Both the position numbers and the translations under genes were made by a program. Shown here piece after piece: positions 1-7,861 of a stretch of 10,836 bases of DNA. This stretch comes from UBA1731 sp963653155 (GTDB lineage Bacteria; Verrucomicrobiota; Kiritimatiellia; RFP12; UBA1067). Each line of letters starts with the position of its first letter. The first letter of the stretch is position 1. The notes under the pieces are model-generated. The model saw only the letters and a list, made by a program, of their open reading frames with translations, had not been told where the DNA came from and did not search any database. Location of the stretch: the NCBI GenBank assembly GCA_963653155.1, contig CAVJWR010000103.1, positions 1 through 10,836 on the forward strand, in the 5' to 3' direction.

Positions 1-1204
1 AAAGCCAGCGCTCAAATCCACGCGGCACAGAGCCCCAATCGCAGTGGAAATTTGGCCGAAGGAAAAACTTGCCCATCCCAGCAGCTTTCCAAGCCTGGGT
101 TTCGCCTTCAAAGTCATCCGTGAACGTTGGCACGAAACCGATGACGATGTTGTCGGAACACTTGATGCGCTCACGACGCGGGGCGTGACGATACGCAGCG
201 TATGCGTAGACGACAAGCTGCACATCGGGCCGTACCCGCATCGCCTTCTCAGCGATTCGGTTCCAAAAATACACGTAGCGATCCGTCTTGTGGTCGTTGA
301 AGTCCTCATCGGCAAGGTCTGCGTCAAGCGCCACGCAACGTTCACAGCGGCAATAGCCGTGACCATCGTTTTCGCACACGTTTAGATACCTTGGCGTACC
401 GCGTTTCACCCAATCGGATATTATCTGATCCACCACGGACTCATTTGAGATGCAAAGATGCACGTACTTTGGGTTTCGTCCGTTTACGATACCGCGCCCG
501 CCCCTCTCGTTCAGCGCGAGATATTCGGGATGCTCCTTGCCGAATCTCGACTGCCAATCGGTAAAAGCGTGCCCATACCTGAACGGCTCACGGTCGGCGA
601 GACGCATATGGCATCGCGTCCACTCGCGGTTCTCGTCTATCCATTCGAGATTGCGGCCCTTAGGGAGCTGTAACGGCCCCGGCGTAAACTTTCTACGGCT
701 GTCGTAAGTGCGCATCTTGTAGAAAAGACGAAACTCGCTCTTTACCAATGGTGGTTCGAAGTGATTTGACGCACCCTCCTGAAGCCTCACGACATTTCGC
801 CTCGGAGCCACGATGCCGTCCTCGCCAGGCCATACCCAAGTGACGCCAAGCTCCTTCTCAAGGAACAGTGACACGGCAAACGAAGGGTCGCCGGATAGGA
901 TCACGGCATTGCCTCGCACGGCATACCCACCCTGCGGCATACGGAATTCGCCTTTCTTAGCCACAGGGTCATTGACGAAGACGAAGTTCAGTACGCCGTC
1001 GGAAAGACTCTTGGCGCGAGCAGGTTCGTCGCCGCAGACCTTTCCGATGTGCTTGGCAAGATCCATTGCGGCCCTGCCAGCCTCATCTGACGGCGACTCC
1101 ACCACTATCCTTGAATCGGCAAGCTTCCACTCCCTTGAAACGCCAGACGCCACGGCAGACACAACGGTGCACAAACACACGAATGGCATCAACAACCTTA
1201 TCAT
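1..1204 (-). CDS. DUF4838 domain secreted protein, 3' end cut by window edge
   Basis: 401 residues are visible, running off the left edge without a stop. The ATG at 1204 has an AGGAGGT ribosome binding site 6 nt upstream (1211-1217). Residues 1-20 form a signal peptide (hydrophobic stretch around LLMPFVCLCTVVSAVA). Residues about 30-140 resemble the GH67N/GH20b-type alpha/beta domain that often precedes DUF4838, including FLEKELGVTWVWPGEDG at 114-130. Residues about 155-401 match the DUF4838 (PF16126) pattern as I know it: GHAFTDWQ at 211-218, a cysteine-rich NVCENDGHGYCRCERC at 275-290, TDRYVYFWNRIAEKA at 307-321, and FLRPNFHCDWGSVPRG at 381-396. The family is widespread in secreted glycan-related proteins of Kiritimatiellota, Lentisphaerota and Bacteroidota. 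Its reaction is not established to my knowledge, though a (beta/alpha)8 glycoside-hydrolase-like fold is plausible. It lies 21 bp downstream of the repeat protein and is probably co-transcribed with it. Family call confident; function unknown. Confidence 0.88.
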   Translation of the reverse strand, partial: MIRLLMPFVCLCTVVSAVASGVSREWKLADSRIVVESPSDEAGRAAMDLAKHIGKVCGDEPARAKSLSDGVLNFVFVNDPVAKKGEFRMPQGGYAVRGNAVILSGDPSFAVSLFLEKELGVTWVWPGEDGIVAPRRNVVRLQEGASNHFEPPLVKSEFRLFYKMRTYDSRRKFTPGPLQLPKGRNLEWIDENREWTRCHMRLADREPFRYGHAFTDWQSRFGKEHPEYLALNERGGRGIVNGRNPKYVHLCISNESVVDQIISDWVKRGTPRYLNVCENDGHGYCRCERCVALDADLADEDFNDHKTDRYVYFWNRIAEKAMRVRPDVQLVVYAYAAYRHAPRRERIKCSDNIVIGFVPTFTDDFEGETQAWKAAGMGKFFLRPNFHCDWGSVPRGFERWL

Positions 1205-1225
1205 CACTTTACCTCCTAATCATTT

Positions 1226-3754
1226 TCACCGTATTGTAACGCACGTTCCCTTGCGTGAATAGCGTACGGAATACGTAGTGAAGCCATCTGCAGACTCCTT
1301 CATGAGAGTGGCGGCAAGCCCCTTCCATACCCTCTTTGCCATAAGCCTACGTCCCATTGTCGCAGCCTGTTCATCAGTCATCCTAAGCACGGGAAGCGTC
1401 AGCGGCTCCCCTTCAGGCGGCACAACAGCGTTCGCATCGGCACCAACGTACAGGGTATCGGCAATCGTCACCGTAGCGTCAGAGACATCCAAAGCGCCAT
1501 ACTCAAAATCCGTCGTGACTGCAGTACCGGCTCCAAATGAGATCTCCACACCCGAGACATTCTTGGCCTTTATGGAGCCTTCTTTGACAATAATGGCATT
1601 CGCACCGGATGTCGGCGACGTTTCGTCATCAATGTCATCGTTCACTCCGTAGCGCACCTTGCCGCCGAGGCCAAGAGTGCCTGACCCTATCTTGCGAAGC
1701 GTTCCGTTGAGCGTAAGAGGTTGGGAGAATGTCACCGTACACCCGCCATCAACATTAATGGCGGCACTACCGTTTACGTACAGCCCACGGTTGGCTGCGG
1801 CCATTGATGTAGTGTTGGTAAACCGAATCTCCGCGTAGTCGGAAAGGGTAATCTTGTTATGGGCAAACGAACCAGAATCGCCGCCGAGGGATTTTGCGTC
1901 GCCAACGACAATCCGGGTATGATGCATTTCGTCCGCATCAGGCGAATCGCCGTTCATGAGCCAAGATGTGCAGAGAGCTCCAGACCACTTCAGATTGTCG
2001 CCTGCCATATGGATGGTCGCGCCTCCAGACACCGTTGGGTAATAGCTCTGTATTTCCAACGCGCCATCGCCACTTATTGCAGAATCAAGGTGGAACGTCC
2101 GTTCGCCGAGCATCCGTATGCATGCGGCATTTTCCATCGGACGTCCCTTTGCCCATGCAGACATGAGAATGTTTCCTCCGAAATGCTGGTTTCCAGCCCC
2201 TCGAACATATATGGATGATCTCGCATACATTACAAGGTTAGAGACGAATGCGGAATCGGCAAGCATATACAACGTGACAAGGTCATCGCAAAGAAGGCCT
2301 CCCCCAGGAAATACCGCTGTACGGTTGGGATGAGCCGAATCCGCATCAGCAAAGACAATGTCAGTTCGCGAGGTAATTGCGTAAAGCGAATCTCCATGTG
2401 GATAGCGCCCGTCCTCCCAATTCGCGGAATGGTCGGCATCTGGATCCATGCAGTCATAATCGCCGCCCCACTCGTTTTCGTCGATATATCTGATTATTGG
2501 AGAATGTGTAGCATATACATATTTTCCACCTGAGACATCAGGATCATCCTCAACGACAAGCCTGCCGCCAACATCAGGTTGTTGTCCCGCCCATGACTCG
2601 TAATAATAGCCAAGCCGCACCCTTACCTTTGAGAAATCCGGCAACCCTGCCGCCACCGAATCTGGCGCAAGCTTCAATACGAGCACCTTCGCAGGAGCCA
2701 TGCCTTTCATGGGATTCGTCTTCAACAGATCAATTGAAGTTCCTTCTCCCAGCTCAATCCGATTAGAGACATTGAATACTGGTACAGATGTGCCGTCCGA
2801 GCATATTTTAGTTCCTTCACCAAGCCGCAAATGCCCTATCGTGCCGCCAGTCCGACAAAGCCAATAGCCGTTTTCCCCAATCGAAAGCATCCCCGACACG
2901 TTGATTGCGCTTGTCGCGGCATTCGTTATTGACGCATCCGCCCCAAAGGTAAGTTCACCAAGCGAAAGCGGCGCATTATCTTTGCTCCAATCCATCTTTG
3001 CACCGTTGCCGAAATGGAATCCCCCTGGAGCCACAACAGACACTCCCTTCACATTCTGAATGCCAAGGCCATCTGCAACGGCAAGGATCCCTTGAAACCC
3101 CTCCCAATCTGAATCTGCGCAAAACTGCAGACATGAGCCAATGGCCGATGCATACTGATTCGTGAACAGAAGTCGGCTCGCCACTGAACCGCATACCTTC
3201 GCTCCAAGGCGATATGTTCCATTCGCATCTGGTCTTGAAAACAGAAGTCTCGCAGGGTTGCCTGAATCCTCGGCGAGGATGGTAATGTTTCCCTTCTTAA
3301 GGTTGATCTGAAAATGGTTTAGGCATCCGCCGGAAAGAATCCGCAAATCACCAAACGAATATGTCGCCGAATACCCTCCTTGGACGAGAATTTCGCCAGC
3401 AAGCATAATGGTCGGGACTATGGAATATCCAGAACCAGCGACATCAGAACAAGCGCGCAACCCTGCGCCGACATAGTAGGTTGCCCCCTGATGGATCGAC
3501 TGGCCGTCAGACCAGTTAACGTACTCGCAACCGGGCATAAGCGAGAAATATTCATTTCCATCGTACTTCCCGTCGCTTCGAGTCAATTTCACGTAGTCCG
3601 TTTCCGCCCCACGAGCAATTTCACAAACGAGAGCTGTAGCCAACGCTACCATCCGCATCGCCATTTTGCACGACAAAGACTTCGCGATTCCCACATAGAA
3701 CCATACGTGCGGATTCTCCGCATGCATATTTTCCTTAAGCATTTTTGCCGCCAC
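1226..3754 (-). CDS. Large secreted autotransporter-type beta-repeat protein (PATR-like), no translocator barrel
   Basis: 842 residues. I chose the GTG start at 3754 because AGGAGG (3762-3767) lies exactly 7 nt upstream. The in-frame ATG at 3793 falls on the promoter -10 box, and the ATGs at 3742 and 3664 have no suitably placed Shine-Dalgarno. The signal peptide is unusually long: an aromatic/basic n-region (residues 5-35), a hydrophobic core VALATALVC (36-44), and likely cleavage after ARGA at about 50. The mature protein is rich in G, S, T, N and D with many short beta-strand-like segments, as expected of a beta-helix passenger. A PATR-like (passenger-associated transport repeat) segment is visible at about 685-730 (LRKIGSGTLGLGG and KEGSIKAKNV). 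No C-terminal beta-barrel or PEP-CTERM motif is seen; the chain ends YSRKGTCVTIR. It is probably a surface or extracellular structural or adhesive protein. Base composition looks lower in GC than the upstream operon. Specific function unknown. Confidence 0.85.
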   Translation of the reverse strand: MAAKMLKENMHAENPHVWFYVGIAKSLSCKMAMRMVALATALVCEIARGAETDYVKLTRSDGKYDGNEYFSLMPGCEYVNWSDGQSIHQGATYYVGAGLRACSDVAGSGYSIVPTIMLAGEILVQGGYSATYSFGDLRILSGGCLNHFQINLKKGNITILAEDSGNPARLLFSRPDANGTYRLGAKVCGSVASRLLFTNQYASAIGSCLQFCADSDWEGFQGILAVADGLGIQNVKGVSVVAPGGFHFGNGAKMDWSKDNAPLSLGELTFGADASITNAATSAINVSGMLSIGENGYWLCRTGGTIGHLRLGEGTKICSDGTSVPVFNVSNRIELGEGTSIDLLKTNPMKGMAPAKVLVLKLAPDSVAAGLPDFSKVRVRLGYYYESWAGQQPDVGGRLVVEDDPDVSGGKYVYATHSPIIRYIDENEWGGDYDCMDPDADHSANWEDGRYPHGDSLYAITSRTDIVFADADSAHPNRTAVFPGGGLLCDDLVTLYMLADSAFVSNLVMYARSSIYVRGAGNQHFGGNILMSAWAKGRPMENAACIRMLGERTFHLDSAISGDGALEIQSYYPTVSGGATIHMAGDNLKWSGALCTSWLMNGDSPDADEMHHTRIVVGDAKSLGGDSGSFAHNKITLSDYAEIRFTNTTSMAAANRGLYVNGSAAINVDGGCTVTFSQPLTLNGTLRKIGSGTLGLGGKVRYGVNDDIDDETSPTSGANAIIVKEGSIKAKNVSGVEISFGAGTAVTTDFEYGALDVSDATVTIADTLYVGADANAVVPPEGEPLTLPVLRMTDEQAATMGRRLMAKRVWKGLAATLMKESADGFTTYSVRYSRKGTCVTIR

Positions 3755-3761
3755 GATCCCG

Positions 3762-3767
3762 CCTCCT
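3762..3767 (-). promoter_or_regulatory. Shine-Dalgarno site fixing the GTG start of the repeat protein
   Basis: The minus strand reads AGGAGG followed by a 7-nt spacer and then GTG at 3754. No ATG of the same frame has a comparable site, so this element decides the start codon. Confidence 0.85.
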
Positions 3768-3792
3768 TTTCTAATAATGTGAAATGGCGGCA

Positions 3793-3822
3793 ATTATATT
3801 TGTTTTTTTTTTCTACAGTCAA
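3793..3822 (-). promoter_or_regulatory. Near-consensus sigma70 promoter for the repeat protein / DUF4838 unit
   Basis: On the minus strand TTGACT (3822-3817) is followed by an 18-nt spacer and TATAAT (3798-3793), matching 11 of 12 bases of TTGACA/TATAAT. Initiation would be expected near 3786, giving a leader of about 32 nt before the GTG at 3754 that includes the ribosome binding site. The spacer consists of GTAG, ten A residues and CAAA. The placement directly ahead of a well-defined start supports it. No start site has been measured, so this is a sequence-based call. Confidence 0.72.
3803..3812 (-). repeat. Homopolymeric (A)10 tract inside the promoter spacer
   Basis: A run of ten A residues (ten T on the plus strand) lies wholly within the 18-nt spacer between the -35 and -10 boxes. 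Tracts of this kind can slip during replication and alter spacer length, a known mechanism of phase-variable transcription in other bacteria. Whether this one varies cannot be told from a single sequence. Confidence 0.95.
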
Positions 3823-3880
3823 GTACGTGGCTTGCGTTTCTGATTACGGGATGTCTGTCGCGAGCTTTTCCATGCCGCTA

Positions 3881-3911
3881 ATTATACCACAGCAACCTCA
3901 TCGGTTAACAA
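3881..3911 (-). promoter_or_regulatory. Possible upstream extended -10 promoter
   Basis: The minus strand contains TGGTATAAT, an extended -10 (TGnTATAAT) with its TATAAT at 3886-3881. A weak -35-like TTGTTA lies at 3911-3906 with a 19-nt spacer, longer than ideal. Predicted initiation near 3875-3873 falls on an ATG (3873) that opens a nine-codon frame, MEKLATDIP, ending in TAA at 3844-3846. This would be a second, distal promoter for the repeat-protein unit. It could also be chance AT-rich sequence, so confidence is moderate to low. Confidence 0.4.
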
Positions 3912-3921
3912 GATGCATCTT
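3910..3921. repeat. Perfect 12-bp palindrome AAGATGCATCTT at the upstream promoter
   Basis: AAGATGCATCTT reads the same on both strands and overlaps the putative -35 element by two bases. A second short inverted motif (CTTC-AG-GAAG) lies immediately beside it and a GTTAAC palindrome is at 3904-3909. Clustered dyad symmetry at a promoter is what a dimeric regulator's operator would look like, but no regulator gene is in the window. No rho-independent terminator (stem followed by a T run) is visible for the upstream operon in 3794-3950. Confidence 0.35.
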
Positions 3922-3950
3922 CCTGAAGTTTACCCATTTTGGCACGGGAC

Positions 3951-5294
3951 TCAATAGACAAGCGAACGGAAATCCGTCACACGGTGGAACGTGATCAGGT
4001 CGGTGTCGTGCGGCGACTTCGCCTCACGGTCGCCGCTGCGTGAGACGATGACAAGATCGTCCCCATCAATGGCCATCGCGGCGTAATGGCGCGACTCGAT
4101 CGTCGTCTCGCCCTGCGCCACGAGTCCAGCAAAACACCAGTCCATCATATTACGGGAGAACGAGAGCTGTAGTCTCTGGCGCTCGTTGTAGGGAAGCCCG
4201 TAGCGATCCTTCGGCAAGCGATCGTGGCGGCGCATCGTGTCTCGCGCCTGAGTTGACAGCAGCCAGAAAAGCCGCGTCTGGTCATCCCACAGGACATGGA
4301 AGCGCATCTGCCCGCCAGGCATCGGCACGAAAAGTGTCTTCACGCCGGACGGCGCCTCCTCCAGCATTGTCCGCATCGAACCGTCCGTCTGCTCCACGAC
4401 CTTGGCCACGGCTGCATATCCCGCGCCAGATGTGTTCGCACGCATGAAGAGGTGAAACGTCCGGCCCGAAGGGTCATACCACTCCTGGTCGGGATCCTGC
4501 AGCTGCACGACGTTCGTCTCCAGCCAGCCAACGGGATGTCCGCGCGGTGCGCCCTTTGGACGTCCACCCGGATACTCCGTGAACGCCTTGTACCATGGGA
4601 TGCCCACGTAGGGAAAATGAGGATTGCGGTCGCCGTCAAAGATGTCCGTGAAGCAGAAGGACTGCGCGAACGTCCAGCTTGCTCGCTTCGTCAGGTCGGC
4701 CGTCTCGTCCGCACGCATCAGGACGGGCGCAAGGCGGTTCACGCCCCAGCCGTTCGAGCGTCCGAGCGGATCGGGGATCGACCGCTCCATCACGAGATAG
4801 ACGTTGCCGCGCACGTACCAGACATTGCAGGCGCTCTGGTGCCACGTACCCTCTGCGGCCTCCGTGAGCCACGCCGGTTCGCCCCACGTCTCGCCGCCGT
4901 CATCCGAGCGGACGATGCGCAGACGGCCATTGTGTCCGAGGATGTGAAGCCGACCGCCCGCAAGGAACGGCCGCGCGTGCATGAACGGGAAGCCCGCACG
5001 TTCGCGCCAGGTCTTGCCGCCATCGTCAGACAGGAAGACGTGTCCGACGAGAGCGCTCGACTTCTCCATGTCCGGTCCGCCCCAGTCGCACGTCACGACG
5101 AGGCGTCCGCCCGGCAGTCGGCAGATGCCGGGCGTGTAGCAGTAGGTCGTCTGCGGCGCTGGCGAACGGCAGACCACGATACCGTCGTTCGCAAGCGGCG
5201 TGATGCGATGTGGATTTGTCGCCGATGCGACCATGGCCCCAAGCACGGCGCACACGAGCACCCCTCCCAGTCTCATCGTCTGCTCAAAATCCAT
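3951..5294 (-). CDS. Secreted sialidase-like (BNR/Asp-box) beta-propeller protein
   Basis: 447 residues. The ATG at 5294 has AGGAG (5308-5304) 9 nt upstream, overlapping the stop codon of the preceding gene. A signal peptide covers residues 1-25 (core LGGVLVCAVLGAMVASA, cleavage near ASA-TN). CRLP at 58-61 corresponds in position to the FRIP-type arginine motif of sialidases. Two clear Asp-boxes follow, SDDGGKTW at 89-96 and SDDGGETW at 130-137. The rest has the W-, D- and G-rich strand pattern of a six-bladed propeller. The C-terminal third (around MRFHVLWDD, RLFWLLSTQARDTM, LSFSRNMMDWCFAGL, ISRSG-like VIVSRSGD, ending FRSLVY) resembles sialidase-family proteins I know from Lentisphaerota and Bacteroidota genomes. 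It likely acts on exported glycans in the periplasm or outside the cell. I could not confirm the full sialidase catalytic triad, so substrate remains open. Confidence 0.82.
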   Translation of the reverse strand: MDFEQTMRLGGVLVCAVLGAMVASATNPHRITPLANDGIVVCRSPAPQTTYCYTPGICRLPGGRLVVTCDWGGPDMEKSSALVGHVFLSDDGGKTWRERAGFPFMHARPFLAGGRLHILGHNGRLRIVRSDDGGETWGEPAWLTEAAEGTWHQSACNVWYVRGNVYLVMERSIPDPLGRSNGWGVNRLAPVLMRADETADLTKRASWTFAQSFCFTDIFDGDRNPHFPYVGIPWYKAFTEYPGGRPKGAPRGHPVGWLETNVVQLQDPDQEWYDPSGRTFHLFMRANTSGAGYAAVAKVVEQTDGSMRTMLEEAPSGVKTLFVPMPGGQMRFHVLWDDQTRLFWLLSTQARDTMRRHDRLPKDRYGLPYNERQRLQLSFSRNMMDWCFAGLVAQGETTIESRHYAAMAIDGDDLVIVSRSGDREAKSPHDTDLITFHRVTDFRSLVY

Positions 5295-5306
5295 GTTATT
5301 CTTCTC

Positions 5307-7832
5307 CTACTGCCGCTGTCCGTCGATGATGATCAGCCCCTTGCCGCGTCCGTAGCGCATCCCGTCGCGGTCAAAGAGAACCGTGACGTCACGCCCGTGG
5401 TAGCGTACTCCGTCCAGACACCACCAGTCCCACTCGGCAGGCGCGAACGGATCGACCTTCAGTGTACCGTCCGTTTGCGGCACGAGACCGCAGAGACCCG
5501 TGATTACGAGGTCGCAGAAAGTCGAATGGTTGTAGTCCTTGCCGCGCTCGCGTGGCTTCGGCTCGCGCCCCTCCGCCTTGGCCTGATCGATGAGGATGTC
5601 GCGCGCGAGCCATTCGCCCGTGAAGCCGCTCAGGTTCTCGTCGATCCACGCCACCGTGCGGCCGTCCTCCCGCACGCGCCGATGCTGGCGGGCGTAGAGG
5701 CCCATGAGCCGCGCGAAATCTTCCCTTCCGACGGGCAGATCAAGTCCCGCGTGGAGCGCACGCGCAAGGCCTGTCAGCGCGACGGACGTCGCATACGGCC
5801 AGCTCGGCCCATTCCAAAGACACTCGTGGCGCGTCACGTCCGGCCCGTCCGCGAAGCCCGGCGTGTCGCGGCGCGGGAACACAAGCCCCTTCGGCGCGAG
5901 AAAGCCTTTCTCGTCCACGATTCCCCGCCACGCCGCGCCAAACCCGGCGAGCGGCATCCCGACGGCAAACGGCGCGTAGCCGTTCAGTTCGCACACGTTG
6001 TCCTGACGTCCATCTACCGCAAGCGTCGTGAAGAACGTGTGCGCCGGATTCCAGAGCCGCGCCTTGACGTTCCGTTCCAGCGCGACGGCCTTCGCCGAGA
6101 AGCGGTCTGCGAGGGCCGTATCGTCCACCGTACGCGCAATCTCGGCGATGGCTCCGGCCTCCGCCCACATCAACGCATTGACAAGCGGACGTGCCCCATC
6201 CATCGAAAGCGCGAACTCCGAGCCTTCGCGGTTGCCGGGCAGGTCAAAAAGCCCACGGTCGGCGCGGAAGCCCACCGAAAACGCAACGCCCTTCGTGGGA
6301 CGCACACTGCGAACGCCCGGATCGGCGAGGCTGTGGCTCTTCGCTTTCCACCCCTTCTCCCACGCCTCGTAATTCGCCACGAACGACTTTAGCAGCGACT
6401 GCGCGAGCCGCCTGTCGCCCGTCACCTTCGCACGCTCCAATGCGCCCCATGCCGGCGCAGCGGCATACGCGCGCGGGCCGTTCACGTTGCCGTGCGCCAT
6501 GACGAAGGCGAGGTAGTCGTCAAGATACTCACCCTTCCGCAGCCAACGTCCCTCGGCAAGGTGGTGGTTGAGTGGACAGGTGATCGTGTTCTCCGCACCC
6601 GCCCAGCCGACCTTCGGCAGGAACTCCGTGACGACCCACTTCCCCTCCTTCGTGCGCCGCAGGTGCTTGCGGTACATCCACCAGCGGAAGTAGTAGGTGC
6701 GCATGATCTCCTCGTCGGGGCACTCAAAGCGAGGAATGGCGTGGTTTCCCCACCAGGCAACGCCCTGGTTCGAGATCGCCGAACGGTACAGCTCCTCGTC
6801 GTCGAAGGAAAAACGATCAAAATGACGGCGCACCGTCTCGGACGGGATCACCTTAAACGGCTCCTCGGCGACGGGGCCGAGGTCGTAGCCCGGATGCACG
6901 GCCATGCCGACGAACTCGTTTGGGCCGCGCCGGCCGTTGTACCAGAGACGCCAGCAGTCCGCCGCCGCGTCCCAGCAGACGGACGGCTTGTAGACCGCCG
7001 ACTCGTCCCAGCCGCCGGGCGTCGGGACGACGAGCGGATTCGCGGCCAGACGCTCCCAGCGCGTCACGCCGTCCGGCGAAATGGCCGCGCCGATGCGCGC
7101 CGTGTGGATGTCGGAGTAGCCGATGTAGAACATCACGTAGCGCCCGTCGCGTAGGCGGTGCACCTCGCAGCCGCCGACGCGATCCTGATCCCACGCGCCA
7201 CGCGAGCCTTTCACGAAGATCGGATTGAGCGGCGACTTCTCCCAACGGATGCCGTCCGCCGACTCGGCATAACAGAGGACATTCGGCTCGTACGTCTCGC
7301 CGCTCGCATACCACATCCGCCAGACGCCACGCGCCTCGTCGCGCATCACGTAGGGGTTCATGACGCTGAAGCCCTCGTGCGGACGCTCCGAAATCAGCAC
7401 GGGCTGCTTCGTCACGCGGACGAAATTTACTCCGTCCTTTGACTTTGCGTAGCCGATCCGCGAGAAGCCACGCGCCTGCCCAACGTACCAGAGGTGGTAT
7501 TCGCCGTTCCAGAAAACGGTGCAGCTGCGGTTGACGTTATCCTCCCAGCCGCTCGTGGGGTCAGTCCCCAGGCAGATTTCCGGATCCGACCAGTTCACGC
7601 CGTCGTCACTCGTCGTCCGCGCAATCGCCTTCTGCGCTCGCCACGAGAAGTACATGTTGAACTTCTTCGGTCCTTCGGGAATGACGTTCACGTCGAAGCA
7701 GGTGCCGAGTTCAGGGCTACCGAACACGGGTTCTTTCGAGGTCTTCGTCCAACCGCCGTTCGCTGCCTTCGCGCCACAGGCCCCCGCCAACAGGCAACAG
7801 GCCAGCGCTCCCATCCGTTTCATCTTCGCCAT
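5307..7832 (-). CDS. Secreted two-domain glycoside hydrolase: GH43/GH130-like propeller plus (alpha/alpha)6 MGH1/GH63-like domain
   Basis: 841 residues from the ATG at 7832, which has AGGAG (7845-7841) 8 nt upstream. A longer in-frame start near 7973 would overlap the preceding gene and precede the signal peptide, so it was not used. Residues 1-23 are a signal peptide ending GAKA; the nearby AGAC is not a good lipobox. Residues about 28-320 are a propeller with repeated S-x-D-G-v-x-W motifs (75-81, 131-137, 191-197, 252-259) and WYxG-type strands (115-118, 174-178, 297-300), as in GH43/GH32/GH130-like five-bladed proteins. Residues about 345-785 fit an (alpha/alpha)6 barrel of the MGH1/GH63 group: SMDGAR (543-548), ECLWNGPSWPYATS (670-683), DENLSGFTGE (731-740), YNHSTFCDLVITGL (767-780). 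By motif position D545 and E732 are candidate catalytic acid and base. A short beta-rich tail closes the protein. Substrate unknown; probably an exo-acting glycosidase. Confidence 0.84.
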   Translation of the reverse strand: MAKMKRMGALACCLLAGACGAKAANGGWTKTSKEPVFGSPELGTCFDVNVIPEGPKKFNMYFSWRAQKAIARTTSDDGVNWSDPEICLGTDPTSGWEDNVNRSCTVFWNGEYHLWYVGQARGFSRIGYAKSKDGVNFVRVTKQPVLISERPHEGFSVMNPYVMRDEARGVWRMWYASGETYEPNVLCYAESADGIRWEKSPLNPIFVKGSRGAWDQDRVGGCEVHRLRDGRYVMFYIGYSDIHTARIGAAISPDGVTRWERLAANPLVVPTPGGWDESAVYKPSVCWDAAADCWRLWYNGRRGPNEFVGMAVHPGYDLGPVAEEPFKVIPSETVRRHFDRFSFDDEELYRSAISNQGVAWWGNHAIPRFECPDEEIMRTYYFRWWMYRKHLRRTKEGKWVVTEFLPKVGWAGAENTITCPLNHHLAEGRWLRKGEYLDDYLAFVMAHGNVNGPRAYAAAPAWGALERAKVTGDRRLAQSLLKSFVANYEAWEKGWKAKSHSLADPGVRSVRPTKGVAFSVGFRADRGLFDLPGNREGSEFALSMDGARPLVNALMWAEAGAIAEIARTVDDTALADRFSAKAVALERNVKARLWNPAHTFFTTLAVDGRQDNVCELNGYAPFAVGMPLAGFGAAWRGIVDEKGFLAPKGLVFPRRDTPGFADGPDVTRHECLWNGPSWPYATSVALTGLARALHAGLDLPVGREDFARLMGLYARQHRRVREDGRTVAWIDENLSGFTGEWLARDILIDQAKAEGREPKPRERGKDYNHSTFCDLVITGLCGLVPQTDGTLKVDPFAPAEWDWWCLDGVRYHGRDVTVLFDRDGMRYGRGKGLIIIDGQRQ

Positions 7833-7861
7833 GTCTATTTCTCCTCTCGCTTCATTCGAGT

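Noticed and set aside
44..1262. Several plus-strand open frames in the left 1.2 kb
   Set aside because: The minus strand here is a continuous DUF4838 frame with signal peptide and ribosome binding site; the plus-strand frames show no domains.
3794..3950. A rho-independent terminator after the sialidase-like gene
   Set aside because: Only short weak stems (for example AACC...GGTT) are present and none is followed by a T run on the transcribed strand; the long T run at 3803-3812 is on the opposite strand.
4296..6392. A 698-codon open frame on the plus strand
   Set aside because: It is antisense to the sialidase-like and glycosidase genes, is very rich in Arg, His, Ala and Val, spans the junction of two well-supported genes, and has no recognisable domain. 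GC-rich codon bias on the other strand explains it.
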